Origin: Ignelater luminosus
Taxonomy: Eukaryota; Arthropoda; Insecta; Coleoptera; Elateridae
Assembly: GCA_011009095.1 (NCBI GenBank)
Contig: VTPC01007174.1
Location: forward strand, 1-64,000
Direction: 5' to 3'
Length of the DNA: 64,000 nucleotides
In this document: positions 46,514 to 60,116 of the stretch, one piece after another
Position numbering within the stretch: position 1 is the stretch's first letter
How the letters are laid out: each line of letters opens with the position of its first letter
The notes under the pieces: model-generated
Seen by the model: the letters and a program-made list of their open reading frames with translations, nothing else
Database searches by the model: none
What the model was told of the DNA's origin: nothing
Made by a program: the position numbers and the translations under genes

Positions 46514-49500
46514 TAAAAAAGTCAAGGATATTTAAAACAACAAAGTTGATTTGGCATGGACTTACCCAGAGGTCTAATCAGTATACGCCGTATTGATAAA
46601 AAATGTAAACCAGTTACGAGAACGTATTGAAGAGCGCTGTAATCTAAAATGAATGTACCTGATATTTTCAAAAGGATGACATGAACAAAATGTAGAAATG
46701 AAATATTGGAATACTTATTGCAATCTAGTTTTTGTTATAATTATTCTAATGATTCGTGTTTGTTAAAAATATTTCTAAAGTTTATTTCAGAAACAGCATG
46801 CTCTTTTGAAATAAGATGATTATTGCTGCAAGACGCATTGGTTAAGAGGTTAAGTAGTGGTCACTAGAACTACCATAACATTCTAGTTGAGAATTAGCTA
46901 ATATACAAGAATGATAATTGCACTTAAAGTAAGAATACGAGAGTAGTACAAAAAGAAACTGCTTTGTTTGGACGCCCTGTAATGTAAGACGTACTAAAAA
47001 GATAACCATACCCGGAACAGGATGATGCCACAAAAACAATTAGATGTTGTAACCATAATAGATTTAGCCAAAGGTGTAGAGATAACGTGTACATAAGCAT
47101 GTCAAACCTACAGATGTAAACTTATCAATGAAGCACAAACTAAACAAATTTTGCACAATATCTGCAGCAACCATTTTCATTATTATGGGACCAAATTAAT
47201 CTCTAAGCGCAAACTGTTAGTATAAATAGTATGGCGCAATCTAGTTGCTCTATTAATTATAAATAAATTTCCCAGTATCAGCATACTACATAACCAACGG
47301 AAAATGAAACACGCCAAAGTTAGTCATAATCATAGATGCATGTTTAAACGTTACAAACACATATTACATGTAACATATGTATAATGTACTCCTAACTTTA
47401 ATGACAAAAGTTTCATTGAAATACTTTACCTTAGAGAGTGTATTCACTAAGTTGTTACGTTTGCTTGCATATTGTACAACATTGGCAGATAAATAAAGTT
47501 ACTGCTGCTATTTCTCCTTGTATAAAGTGTAAGTGATCTGCATAAGAATTGCTTAATCTATTTTACCTTCTGCTGTGTAAAATCCTCGAATAAGAAAATT
47601 AAAGAGACGCTTTCTAAAATACTACGAAAAGTAAAACTGTTAAATAAACATTGGAATTTGAATTATAATACAGAGAATTTACGAAAATTCTACTAGCTTT
47701 AAAGTTAGAAATTGTAAGCTTCCGAGTAAATTTAATTTCCCATATACTATACAAATTTTTGCCATATATTGATATTGTCACCAAATATTAATTTAATAAG
47801 TTAATGTTCACCCTATCACTGGAACCCTTACATAGTAAATATAACCTGTACTTTAAGTAGGGACTGATAAATAAAAGAAACAACAGACAGTCATTCATAT
47901 CTACACTAAAATAAACGTGACTTTTTAAAGTAAAAGAAAGGAGGAATAAATATACAAAATATATTAAGTATAATCACATAATGAAGTTTGTTATAAATGG
48001 GATGAAAATACAATATGAATAATCGGAAATAAGCGGCGAGCAGCACGACGCAGCGACATTCATGATTACGTCAATAAGTCGTCTCTGAGGTTCGCTGTTT
48101 AAGTATATATCATAATTCGTAAAATAAAATTAAAGAAGTAGTTTCTAGCAACTTAATCACGCCATATAAAAGAACTCACATGAAATTCATACGTTAAGAA
48201 ATAAAATATGCTGAACTACTGAAACCACAAGCCCCACATATGATAATTACGTTTTTGTGCTATAAAACAGTTTTTGCCTTTCCTACATAAAATGTGCTCA
48301 GAATTATCTATAAAATAACAACAGAAGATCATTGAAAATAAATATATTCTTTTCTTCGTTGATTATCGTATATTTATTTCTTTCTGTATCCACATCGGAG
48401 ACTTTTCTAATCAAATGAATAAGAGAAAAAACTTTCCAAGTCCTACACAAAGTTTTTAGATATTTAAAATGGAAACCAAAATAATATCAAACATCTATCA
48501 AGATTTGTCAAATAGAATTCCGAAAATGGGTTACTTATTATTGGTCCAGAGGTCGCTTATGTCGATATGTTACGAAAAAACAAGAAAGCAAAAGGCGTAC
48601 AGCAATTTCAATTCATTATTTACGAAGCGAAGCCGATTTGAACAGCTTTTTGACGTGAGCTCCAAATTCTAGAATGATGAATTTCAGAAACAAGAGCGAT
48701 TCTATACCAAACTTCTGAACAAAATAAAACAAGTTCGCTTGTTTTATATATATAACATAAATTACATACTACGCAAGATTTTAGGGGGGTTCGCGTTGAG
48801 CTTTTTGTTAGGATATACAATGTAACCTATACTACATAATACTCTGACAGCTCCTGTCACGCTATAAGGCGTGTGTTTTATAAACTACAGTTAAGTGCAC
48901 ATTGTATTACTGAACGATGGCCTAATAGTGAATGTGACAGCTGCTACAAAAGCTACCCTGCCGATCGACAACAATGTTTGTGTGGCCAAAGCGACAAGTA
49001 AACCCTTTCAAATCGTGACCTATATTGGTTGTGATATTTAATAAACGTTTCTGTGATATACACGATGTATCTGAAAAATAAAACACTCTTTGAAAATGCA
49101 TTTAACTTCATTAGCAAACTTCAAAGATTTAAAATGTTTGGATATTATTTAAAAGTGAACTTAAACATGATAAGTGAAGATTACACAGGATTGATCAATT
49201 AAAGTAAATCTTATCACTTCAAATATACTCATTTAGTTTATCATAATGTTATCTTCAAATAAAGTTTTACTATCTCTATTTCGGAATTTCTAACAGCTTT
49301 AACCCCACTGCAGACCATTGTGTAGTTTGATCAATATGTGGATGAAATTTTAAAAGTTGTTTTATAGCAGTTTCTGTGCTTTTACCTTGCCATCCGTTAC
49401 ACTCGTACTTTTACAACTCTTGCATAATATAACACATTTTTCATAAGATATAATTCTATATTATAATATAAACGTTTGTTCCTGTTTGAGTAGATATACA

Positions 49501-49753
49501 GTATTAAATTACTGAGTGTCAAGAAAACCTATATAATTGTAATGTAAAAGAACCATGATAAGATGATTGAAACTGTACTTATGTTTCATATTTAGAAAAA
49601 AGCAGTTTCAGTGTTCAACATAATGATAATTATATTCATAATCATAATTAGTAGCAAACCAACTCTGTGTGTTAAACGGACGGTATACAAAAGGTGTCAA
49701 AAATAGAGGTTGCGCAGCTGTCATAAAATCCAAAATTGCGTCAATTAATAAAT
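46514..49753. other. no recognised gene
   Basis: AT-rich DNA. A CAGGGCGTCC motif at 46970-46980 (minus strand) looks like a dispersed-repeat end, without a partner. At 48910-49010 a plus-strand frame with NDGLIVNVTAATKATLPI is open and GC-richer, but I do not recognise it. Confidence 0.35.
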
Positions 49754-49757
49754 GTAT

Positions 49758-50039
49758 TGTAACGCGCCATTAATCGAATATACCAGAGAAGTCTCGAACT
49801 GTCCAGGCTCATCGAGAGAAACAAGAAAACGATATGTAAACGCAAGCGGGAATTGAGCCAGCAGTTACGCAGTGAATGAGCTCGTAGTAACGAACGAAAT
49901 AAATGTGTAACTAGTGATGTAAATAAATTATTCTGTACATATAATGATTAATATATTTAGTGAAAATTAGAAATTAATTGTTATAGACTTAGTTTAAATA
50001 AACATTAAAAATAAATAAACGTTTTATTAAAATGTTACA
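49758..50039. mobile_element. solo LTR (282 bp) with GTAT duplication
   Basis: The segment starts TGTAACGCGCC and ends AAATGTTACA, so its termini are TGTAAC...GTTACA inverted repeats. The same four bases, GTAT, lie directly outside both ends (49754-49757 and 50040-50043). It contains several AATAAA signals. No second LTR or internal gag-pol sequence is near. A solo LTR left by recombination between the LTRs of a retrotransposon explains this best. A 4-bp duplication is compatible with Ty3/Gypsy-type elements. Orientation cannot be fixed with certainty. Confidence 0.75.
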
Positions 50040-50141
50040 GTATAGATCTCTTGTGTAAAATTTTACATCTTTTTCGATCAGAGTTTAACTACACAGGGTA
50101 CTTGGAAATTAATGAGACAACGTTTAAATGTGGATTCCTGG

Positions 50142-50562
50142 AGTCAAAATAGGTCAATTGAGCCTAACGTGTAATAAGAAAGATTGCTTATATAAGAAGT
50201 TAAGTAAGAGCTTAAGTAATTTTTTAGTCATAACCATTTACTTTAGACGCCTGTGACTTCTTAAAATAGCAATTTCACTTATTGCAAGTTAGGTTCAATC
50301 GGCTCTTTGACCTCAGCAAACCGTCCTTAGACATTGTCCTATTGTTATACTACTTTTTGGGCACACTTTGAAACACGTTGACGACTTCAGGTGCGTTTTT
50401 TTTGCAACGGATCTTATGCTCAAAAATTCCAAAACGCTAAATTTGAACAAAATAGTATCAGTATAGCTTTCGAGTTATAGTAAAAATAAAAATTAACATC
50501 TTATAAGAAAGCGATTTTACTTATTGCAAGTTGAGCTCAATCAACCTATTTTTATCCTAGGA
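50142..50562. repeat. three copies of a ~60-bp motif
   Basis: A motif containing CAATTGAGCCTAACGTGTAA lies at about 50142-50205. Inverted, diverged copies lie at about 50256-50315 (CTTATTGCAAGTTAGGTTCA) and 50500-50562 (CTTATTGCAAGTTGAGCTCA). Together they may be remains of a fold-back or MITE-type element starting near the ACAGGGTACTTGG sequence at 50093. Confidence 0.55.
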
Positions 50563-51537
50563 ATTTTCCTTTAAAAGTTATCACATTGCTTTTCAGATAT
50601 TCCGTATAATTCAAAAAAATGGACAGAACACGGTCAAAGACTTCAGAAATAAACTCAAACTAAATTACGAAAAAACAACATAACATGATATTTACATGGC
50701 AATTTCTATATAACTTCCAATTATCAAAATGATGTATGATTCATATAATAAACCTTATTGAATATGAAATAGCATTGTGCGTTTACCTTTCAGCTTTAAT
50801 AGACTATCATAACAAAAGACTTGAAACTTTCTATTTCAATTTCACTCTCAAAAGCCTAGATCTTACCTTATTGTAACGTTCAAGATTACTGCTGGTTTAT
50901 TTTCAGTAGTTAGATTTAAGTAATTTGTTTTCATTTAACAACACTGGTGCTAAAAGGACATAACTTTAAATTAGCACATAAACAATTTGTTTCTGTGTGT
51001 AGGCAGTTCTCTTTTATTAAAAGAGTGTTTTGTTGACTGGAATTCTTTACCAACTAAATTAGGTTAAATAATTTTCATAGTTTAAATATCTACGACTATT
51101 CTTGGTTTAGTTTTATTTATAATTGCTAGTATAGAGGCATTACATTAATTTCTTATTTTTGTTCTCGATAGTTTTAAAGTTAACTACTGTTTGTATTGTT
51201 ACATTTATAATTATCATGAATTACACAGGTCCTGTAAGATTCTGAGTGTACTGCTTGAACCTAGTCTGTATAGCTTGGGAAAAATTGTCAAACTACCTTA
51301 AATACTTAAATTAACTAAACTAAATCTTCATAATCTAAGAAAATGATAAATCAAACATCCTTTTAATTAATAAAGATGGCATTTTAATTACCTTCTAAGA
51401 GTAATTTTAATTTACTTACAAGATATGACTTGGAGCAACTCTACGGGGTATGAAAAAAGTTTTGTACCGCGAGAGCAACAAAAAATTTATTTTCTTTGAT
51501 AGTTTCGAATTAATATAACTGTGAAACAATAGCTATT
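50563..51537. other. no recognised gene
   Basis: AT-rich DNA without repeats or coding signals that I can support. Confidence 0.4.
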
Positions 51538-51661
51538 AATAGTTATTTATATAACAAGAGTGTAAAGTTGTCGTTTTTGAACAAGCGACGTCGCTTGTAC
51601 CATAAACTCCCTACTTGTTCAAAAACGACAACTTTACACTCTTGTTATATAAATAACTATT
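51538..51661. repeat. perfect 48-bp hairpin with 28-nt loop
   Basis: Arms 51538-51585 and 51614-51661 are perfect reverse complements over 48 bp, around a 28-nt loop. The end of the left arm also belongs to a second, shorter perfect palindrome, ACAAGCGACGTCGCTTGT at 51581-51598, which could fold as an alternative. No terminal TA duplication is obvious. It may be a recent inverted duplication, a small fold-back element or a precursor of small RNA. Confidence 0.9.
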
Positions 51662-54600
51662 GGATTTGTTGGTCTACATTCTAGTAACCTACATTGTCTT
51701 GTTTTGCACAATCTAATTCGACTTTCAGGTCTATTACTGACAGCACAAATTATTTATTATCATTACCATTATTATTCACATTTTTGGAAATAAAATAGCA
51801 ATCTAAACAACCGACTTCGTATTGTAGATAAGAAATGTTTCCACTGTTTAAATAGCTTTTGGTACTTGTATTCATATATTCTGTATACTTAAACGGACAC
51901 GCTAACTTAAATACAACTCTGCTAGGAGGATTCCAAAACTGAATTGCTTTTACTTAGTTGTACAATTGCCGCTTTGCTTTCTGCTAATTGTTAAAAGATT
52001 GTTTCTTTCATGAGCTATTACTCTAAAGTAAGGAAGCTTCAATAAATAGTTTTATAGATATTAATGTAAAGACTCTTTCAAAGATCAAGAAAGCCAGAAA
52101 CAATCTCTGATTAACTCCTTCAAGGAAGAAATCAATAACATATAAGGTGCTATGCTAGCATACGATTGTTCAATATCAGAGTCATGTGCAAAGCTTTACT
52201 ATAAAGACAGTTTGTCTTCTTAATATTGTCACCAAGCACTGAGATTAAATACGTTGCACACCAGATTTATTCTAGGCGTAGGTTACTAGGTAATTCAGTA
52301 GTTGTTGCTAAAAAGAGCTATATGATCTTCAAAAGAAATGAGTTTGTTGTTTACAGTATCCATAGATTAGTGAGAATTATCGTTTGTAGCTCTTCCAGGA
52401 AGAGCATTCTCTACAAAAGAATAATTAAATCAACAGTAGTCAGGTTTGGGCAAAACTAGGTAGAAAAAAAGTTGCGAACGAATTGTACAGCTAGGATAAT
52501 AAACATAAAAAGATTAGTCTCGTACAAAATACTCCTAGAAGAAACAATAAAATACCAATACAGGTTTAGTAGAAAAAACTGTACAAGAAAGAGAAGTCTA
52601 TACAGGTTGATTTTAAATGCAGTCTATACAATATACACTGCGATTTTAAATTAGTGGTACATATTTAAACGTTACATCACATTTACTTTGACAGAACGAG
52701 AGGTGGAATAACTAAAACTAATGCATTTACCACCCGGCCATAATAAACGGAGCGACTCGCCTCGTACATTTTCAAGTCTGCAGTTAGATAGCTTTATTCT
52801 TGAGGAATAGAATATAAGTTTGGAATTTTGCATGATCTGGGGCAAACCGTGTTTTGAATAAAAGAAGACGATGAACAAAGAAAAATTTATTATTTTAGTC
52901 TTTCAAAAATTTTGTACTTCAAATAAAAACTAAAATCCCACATTATTTACATTCCAAGCGATGATATTCGGGAGTAAACATTAACTGGCTTTAGTATAAA
53001 AGATATTTATGACGCTAGATGAAACAATGATGGTCTTTAGAAAGAGTCTATCTTGTGATCAAATGTCTTTATTTATAGTTAATCAGAATAAAATCTCCAT
53101 CTTTATTAAATTGAGTATCGAGGTATAGCAAATGGTATCACAAAGAGGAGATAGAGAGTAAGCACAATTGTTCAGTTCATGACATGAAATGATTTTTTGT
53201 GCAATGTTAATCTTAGAGATTTTTTTGAAAAGCGCAATTTCCAGTTTCGAATAGAGCAAACATTAAACGAAAACAGAACTTGAATAATAACTAGATAGGA
53301 CAGGTAAAGCCTAGGCTCCGATTTCAAGATGACAAGGTGCAGAATCTTTGTAAAATGATTTCTTGTCAATGCTAATGACTCATCCAGAGCAACTCAGATG
53401 TGAGGATGTAAAGAAGTTCCTTTATCTAGAAATATGTACTGTAGGTAATTTAATTACGTTCCGTTTAATGCAATAGTGCAAAAGATGCCCAATAATACTT
53501 AATGATATTCATTTCAAGAACGAATTATAAATGCTTTTAACTAGACTGCTAGTACAAATATGTTAATTTAATTTGAGCTAGTATAATGACTGTTCATAAC
53601 GGAAAAAGTATTGATTTTTCTTTATTATTTCTTAACAAGATAGTTAAGACTTTTCTAACGTAGTATGTTTGTGGAAAATGTAGTATTCCGACTAAACATT
53701 TTAGTAGAATTTTTACAACATTTAATATTTTAGATGATACTCGCTGACGCTCCGTTATAAAATATTAATAAAACCTTAAAAAGGACAAATAAGACTTACA
53801 TAAAAGTCTGTTTATATTTTCATTTCTCTTAGGAGTTTTAGAATCTCTTCACAGTCATTTGGAAATGGTAAGAGGCTTATATATTAAACATAAAAAATAC
53901 ATATAAATCTCCCCAGCAAATAAGATCAAAGAAATATGACTACATAATTTTAGTATACGAGTTACATATTGGTTACCTGTAGAGGAAATTGCTTTTTATT
54001 TAGTCTTTTATCTCAAAAAGAATTGTCATTCTGCTTTAGATGGAGTTTCGTAACATTAAATTGATAAAATTGCAACCCAATTAACCACCGCTTTTTAATA
54101 TAAGTCGAGATACGCTATACGCAATATTCGTTAAACTTTGTTATTGTTTTTTCATGAATTCTTTAAACTTTATAGCGCCGCGTTACCTGAAAGCCATTAT
54201 AAAAACCATAAAAACCGCAAATTGAATTTTGCCGTGTAACCCATTTTAATACATAAAATTTGAATCAGTCTGTTATCTTTAAATTGTTAGAATGCTGAAA
54301 GTAGTTTTTGTTACAAAAATCTTCATTATTCTTTTAATAAGAGTTAAGAAATGTCAAAACCAAAAGAATTAAAGAAATCATTAAAATTGTACACGTTCTA
54401 GGTATATCTAAATTAAAGTATACTATTTGGTTTAAGTCAATGCCTTATAGTTTTACATGTAATTTTCCGTTCAAATAACCAATTGTAAAAATGCGTTATG
54501 AAATCAAGGACTGTTTTAAAACCTTACAAGAACATTTTTGTTTTTTATTTATCTGTTGATGTGAAGTTTAATACGAATAAGTCTTTTTGTGATAAGTCAT

Positions 54601-57600
54601 AGAGTTATCAAAAATATAAAAATATCATACTACTTTATTCATTCAAGTAACATCAAAAGGTTATACGTAAAGAAATTCAACGCAGTTAAATATAAGAATA
54701 ATTTAACCGTTCGGTAGGAGTTAAGAAAAGAAGGACAACCAGTGGAAGAAAAACCTTTGTAGTTAGAAATTATTTAGAAAACAGATTATTTAAACTTCTT
54801 GTAACTAAAAGGTATAATTTGCAAAATTGGTTTGCTAAAAAAGGTCCGGTACAATTTTATAAAGAGACTGATTGTAATACAAATTAAGAATAAAAAGTAT
54901 TTCCAGAGTTTAAATATACCTTAGAAAGTGGAAAGATCAACATATTCCATTTTCTCAATGAGGCCGTTACACTTTAAGTGCTCGGGGCCGTTTCTTTTAT
55001 CAATACCGGAAATTAAAAAAAAACTGAAAAAGCGAAGGAAGTTTTGAAATTTGCGGGGATTTCTATTTCGATGTTCGTCTACACCACTAAGGGAAACTAC
55101 TGACATACTTTAGGGAAAACAGTTGTCTTAAGAGATTTGAACTCTAGTCCTACTGAATACTAGATCTTTGAGTAGCTCTGTCAGCTAGAAAGTATGATCG
55201 ATTTGGAAAACTAGTAGATTCAATCCAAAACGTGTCAGTGTGGGCTAGAAAAATGCATGTACGACCCAGAAAAAAAGTGACAAACTCGAAGAATATTCAA
55301 TCTAATAAAAATCCTGATCTGTCTAAAACGCCTTTCAACCAAATAAACTAAAAAGTTAGTGGGTTTGAAACAAACGAAGCTCAGGCCCAAAAAGTTCGGT
55401 GTGTGTATCTAGGTTTAAAGACTCTAAATTTTTCGTTGTCAATTTCCTATATGTTGACGTTCCACTTTCAAAATTACTAGTTGCAGGCAATTGTTCTTAG
55501 AATCGTTTTGTGTTTAATTTATACTTTTCACAAATAAAAGGTAAGAAAAGACTGACAGACTAAATTACTAAAAGGATCGAACTGGCCAACTCAAGACCGG
55601 TCAGTCCGAAAATCCAATTTTCCTATGAAGTTTAATTCACCTGAAGAATATGAAAGATTCGTTGTAACATCTTAATGTAGAATCAAGACCACAAGAATGC
55701 TAGCCACAGTAACAATAACCTTTGTTTGTATAAAATGAATGTCAGCTTGTAATCAACGTAGGTTTCAAATTTTGAAAAGAAATTTTAGCTCATAAAATTT
55801 AAAATCAATTACTTTTGCTTTATAGAAAACCTTTACCATGTCATCAAACCGTTCAGAGTTTAAAATGTGTGGAATTATGGAGTGTCATAGCATCATTATA
55901 ACTTATAAACAGTATCATAAAGGACCATAGCAAGAAAGGCAGACAGGTTCTTCTTATCTAGTGATCTCAGTTTACATTATGAGTACCTACTTAATTTTTT
56001 TTTATTTTCACAGCATTTTAATAGCTTCTTTACCAGATTACTATTTGATATTACACACCAAGTTATATTATATTATTACGTTGAGAAAGCTTCTGGCCCA
56101 ATTACCCTTGTCATATATAAATATGGATTTGTATATACTAATATTTCTACTTACAAGAAAAGAAGGATAAAATAGAGACTATTTTCAGTAATGCATTGCA
56201 GATTACTTGTTAGACTAAAAACAGGAACCTATTTGACGGCATTGTTACTGCGTCAGAGTTGTTGGAGAGAAACTGAATTACGTATAACCTGTGCAGTGAA
56301 TGTGACGTCTCCAAAATAAACTTGATTTTAGTGGTGTGACCTTTTTGGTTTTGCGAGTTAAAGCTCCATCGACTGTAACCTTCTTTTCTCATAGACTTCC
56401 ACATAGCATAAGAAACTTATTAGTGCATGCGGACTGAATAAGATGCCCACAATATAGCAGACAGTACCGTTTTATTTATGTTCTACATCGCCAATGCATA
56501 ATGTCAGCCTCACTCCTATTCTACTCAATATAAATTACCTGATTTAATATTCTACCACTAAGGTTTTTCAATTTTTACGAATGAGTCTGCATAAGATTTA
56601 CGGGGTGATATTTGAATAAATTAAGAAATTTTTCAGTCTTTTAATGCTATATGTTGAATGTAAAGCACGTTACGAATAAATCTGAGTTCATATTATAAGT
56701 AATATGTGGAAGTGGGTCAACTTGGCACATATGTAATACCGGCATCGCTTAACATCAAGATAATGTGCTCATATAAAACTACTCGTGTTCGCACAGGCTA
56801 AAATAAAACCCGCATTTTTCATTGTGCTTTTCAAAACTGAGTGTGTACGTGAAAAGGTCTGCATTTAGAATTGTATGAATCCACAATGCATTCTGTGCTT
56901 GTTTTGTATTTAAGATTAAGGTGTAACGAGAAATGCTTCAGAAGAGGTTTTGCTCCCTTTGTTTACGCTCTTAGATACATTTTAAAAAAATCTTGTTGCA
57001 AAATGTTTAAACAAACTATTTTGTACCCAAACATAATAACATCATCTCTATACGATTAATCTTAATAAGTCGATAATTTTTGAAACGGCTGTTGCTAATA
57101 TCGCATGTGGTTTACATTCTATTTACGATAAATTCTTAGACGTTTAATACCATAAAGTAAATACAGTTAGAAACATGGAAACTTTCCCCCAATTTTGTGT
57201 ATTATTTCGAGCGAATCTCATAACGTAATTCAATATTTGAAAAGCTGTCCACAAACAACCTTGTTGCGATTACTTACTTAATAATTAAAGTTGAAAGGCC
57301 TAATCTGTAAACAGGACTTTGTTTCCCACTAAATTATTAACAAAGAAACCTAATTAACCTTGCACTAATCACATTTGGAACACAACCTGTTTCGCGTTGT
57401 AACACCCTAATAATATTCTGCGAGACCGCGTGGGCATGTCGGAATACATACAAGATTGGAGCACACATAATAAAATATAGAAGAGTTCAATTCCAGAGTT
57501 ATTGCTCTTTCTGCACCTTATTCACGGAGCTTATCGATTGCCATTTACCCGTTCCAAACATATATTACTCGTGTAGCACACGTATCCCGAACCATCTATC

Positions 57601-60116
57601 TACAACTGCTGCAGCTAAACGAAAATTGAAAAGAAAATGCATTGGATACGCTAGATTGCGGTTGTTTGTTCCAAGGGTTTTGTTTTCAAAACAACCTTAA
57701 ATTTACTACATTTCAGATACATAGAGAAATCGCATCTCCACTGCTGTTTTATTTGAAATGAAAAAATTTCCATTAACTGTGAAAACTTGAAAATTAAATT
57801 TTTGAAAGTTGGGATAAAGAATTCTGAAATATCTTCCAACTAGCGGCATACATTAAATAAACAATTTTTATTTTGAGAGCAGTTAATGTTATTCCACCGA
57901 GCTCATATATCGCATCTGGATCTTCTAGATTTCTTAAACATGCTGAAAGAAGCTAAAACAGCTCTTTTCTCAAATGGAAAATCGATTTACTATACTCTGC
58001 GACAATAAATGTTGTGGCGTATTAAAAATATTTATCTGATTGCAAACAGTAAATACGTTCTGTCAAGCAAAACTAAGAATATGATTTCCATCTTCTAAAT
58101 GAGTAGTTGCAGTTGTTTTGAAGTAAGTAAACAGCCAAGAAATATTTTACTCGCACTATTTCATCTAGTACATGACAGTGCTAATACATCATAATTCGTA
58201 ACTTTATAAAGTGGGACTAAAACCACGTTTGACAAGATTTTAATTCAATAAATTGTTTGCATGACTCTACTTTTCCGCAGTATTCACTTTGTGCTGAACT
58301 GGTGTAGGTAAGTTATGCTTTTCTAAAATTCAATATCTCTATGTATTTCTGACTCACTGATAAGTTTAATGCTATTTTGCAATATCTTCCTCACGTTTAA
58401 TGCATTTTGGACAGGAACGTTTCACAAAGAACATCATTTAAGATGAAATCTTACAATTTTTATTAAAATTAATGAATAATATGTAGCGCACTACACAAAA
58501 ACATTTATTGACCTTTTGTTGGTTTTCTTGCTTGATTTCAACATAACTCGGTCCGTTTTGGGAAATCATACTCGTAATATTTTCGGCCCTCTTTTTATCT
58601 CTTCTAGTCATTACCACCAATCAAACTTGACAGTTATCAGATCAAACATGTAAAAGAAATTAAAAATTCATAATGATTCTCTTTCATATCTGTACATTAT
58701 TTCTTGATTAGATCAAAGCTTGATTAAGGAACAAAGATCCCATAGAATTCCCAGTCTCTAAACTCATTAATTTCATTCAAACTTCTACCCTCCTAATTAT
58801 TACCGTTTTAGTCCTACTAAGACTGTGGGACTACTAATGTGTGAAGCTGGTATAGTTACAAGTAATTAACCAGATCCAATTATTACCAACACTTTCAGCA
58901 AACGTTTTTAAACACTATACAGAGTGCCTCAAATTTACATCTGTGCATGAAGCTTTTAGGAACTTCTATTGGTACAAACACGATTAATTTGGGCAGGCAA
59001 AGTTGCGTGTTTCAGTAATCGTTGATCATCTAAAATTCTATCCACTATCGTTTGTTTTAGAATCAAATTTTTGATTTTCCTTTATGTATACGTAACTTTA
59101 TTATATTATCAGAAGTTTTTTAAATTAAAATATACCTCCGACTCATCTAGATGTTTCTGGAATATTTTGGTATCTCAGAACGTGTGCAATTTTCAACAAT
59201 GCACGTTTATATACTTAATACAAACATTATTCGTTTCAATGGATAAATCCAGGATAATAGCGAAACATCTATTTGGAAGTACAAGGAATGTACTATTACT
59301 AATATAGCACACTGTAAGAAAAACGCTTAAAAATTTTGTTGTAATGAATTTGTGTGTTGCAACAAAAACTTCCTAAAGAATAATATTGGAGAAAATTGCC
59401 AAGTTTGTGATAACGTGAGAAACTATTTTCAGTAACTTTAGCTGACACACGATAGTATCCAGTGAGAAAAAACAGGAAGGAAGTATAGGTTTCAATTTTA
59501 AAATTGAACTCTCTTTTGTGTATAGAAAGATGAAATCAAATTTCCTAAGAAGATTTCCTTGTTGTGCCGACCTGTACACACTACACTCCCGTATTTCCGT
59601 TATCTTTCTGCGAGTTCTAAACATATTGTGATGACCTATACATTAGTTACCAAATTTTAATAACTTCTCAAGAAATGATCGCATGTATTCGGAAACTTTG
59701 AGAATAAATAAACTATTCAAACTAAACTTTACAACACTAACAATGATCTCTCCGATTTAGAAGGATAGACAATTTGAAAGGATTCTCGCAAAATCTTATT
59801 GCATTGGTCAAATACATTTCTAATTCAAACCAAGTACTTCAAAAGCTTTCTGGTAGCATTCGCTGGTTGTAACGTTTCATTGCAATAGTTCACTATATTT
59901 AAAAAGTTACAATTAATTAATTATTTGACTATATTTGTTGACTAAAACTATCACGGTCAAGCCCTTGAAAATATGTGTGCATGTTAAAGTAAATACAGGG
60001 CTTTTATAAAATATTTCTTTCATTATGTAGTTAATCATTCAATTTCGTTCAATCAAGACAGTACTATGTGACTCCATGCAGTCATATATTATGTCTATAA
60101 TTCTCTCGTTGTCATT
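51662..60116. other. long AT-rich stretch, no recognised gene
   Basis: The open frames at 52226-52654 (two consecutive, Arg/Lys/Ile-rich), 55961-56170 and 59071-59307 show no domain, signal peptide or splice context that I can support. The sequence ACAGAGTGCCTCAAATTTAC near 58920 looks like a dispersed-repeat end. Most likely intron or intergenic DNA. Confidence 0.4.

Noticed and set aside
49780..49830. CTCGAAC and CATCGAGAG repeats resembling heat-shock elements
   Set aside because: They lie inside the solo LTR and do not form three consecutive well-spaced inverted GAA units.
52226..52654. Two consecutive plus-strand open frames
   Set aside because: They are rich in Arg, Lys, Ile and Tyr, as expected from AT-rich and purine-rich DNA; no motif and no splice context.
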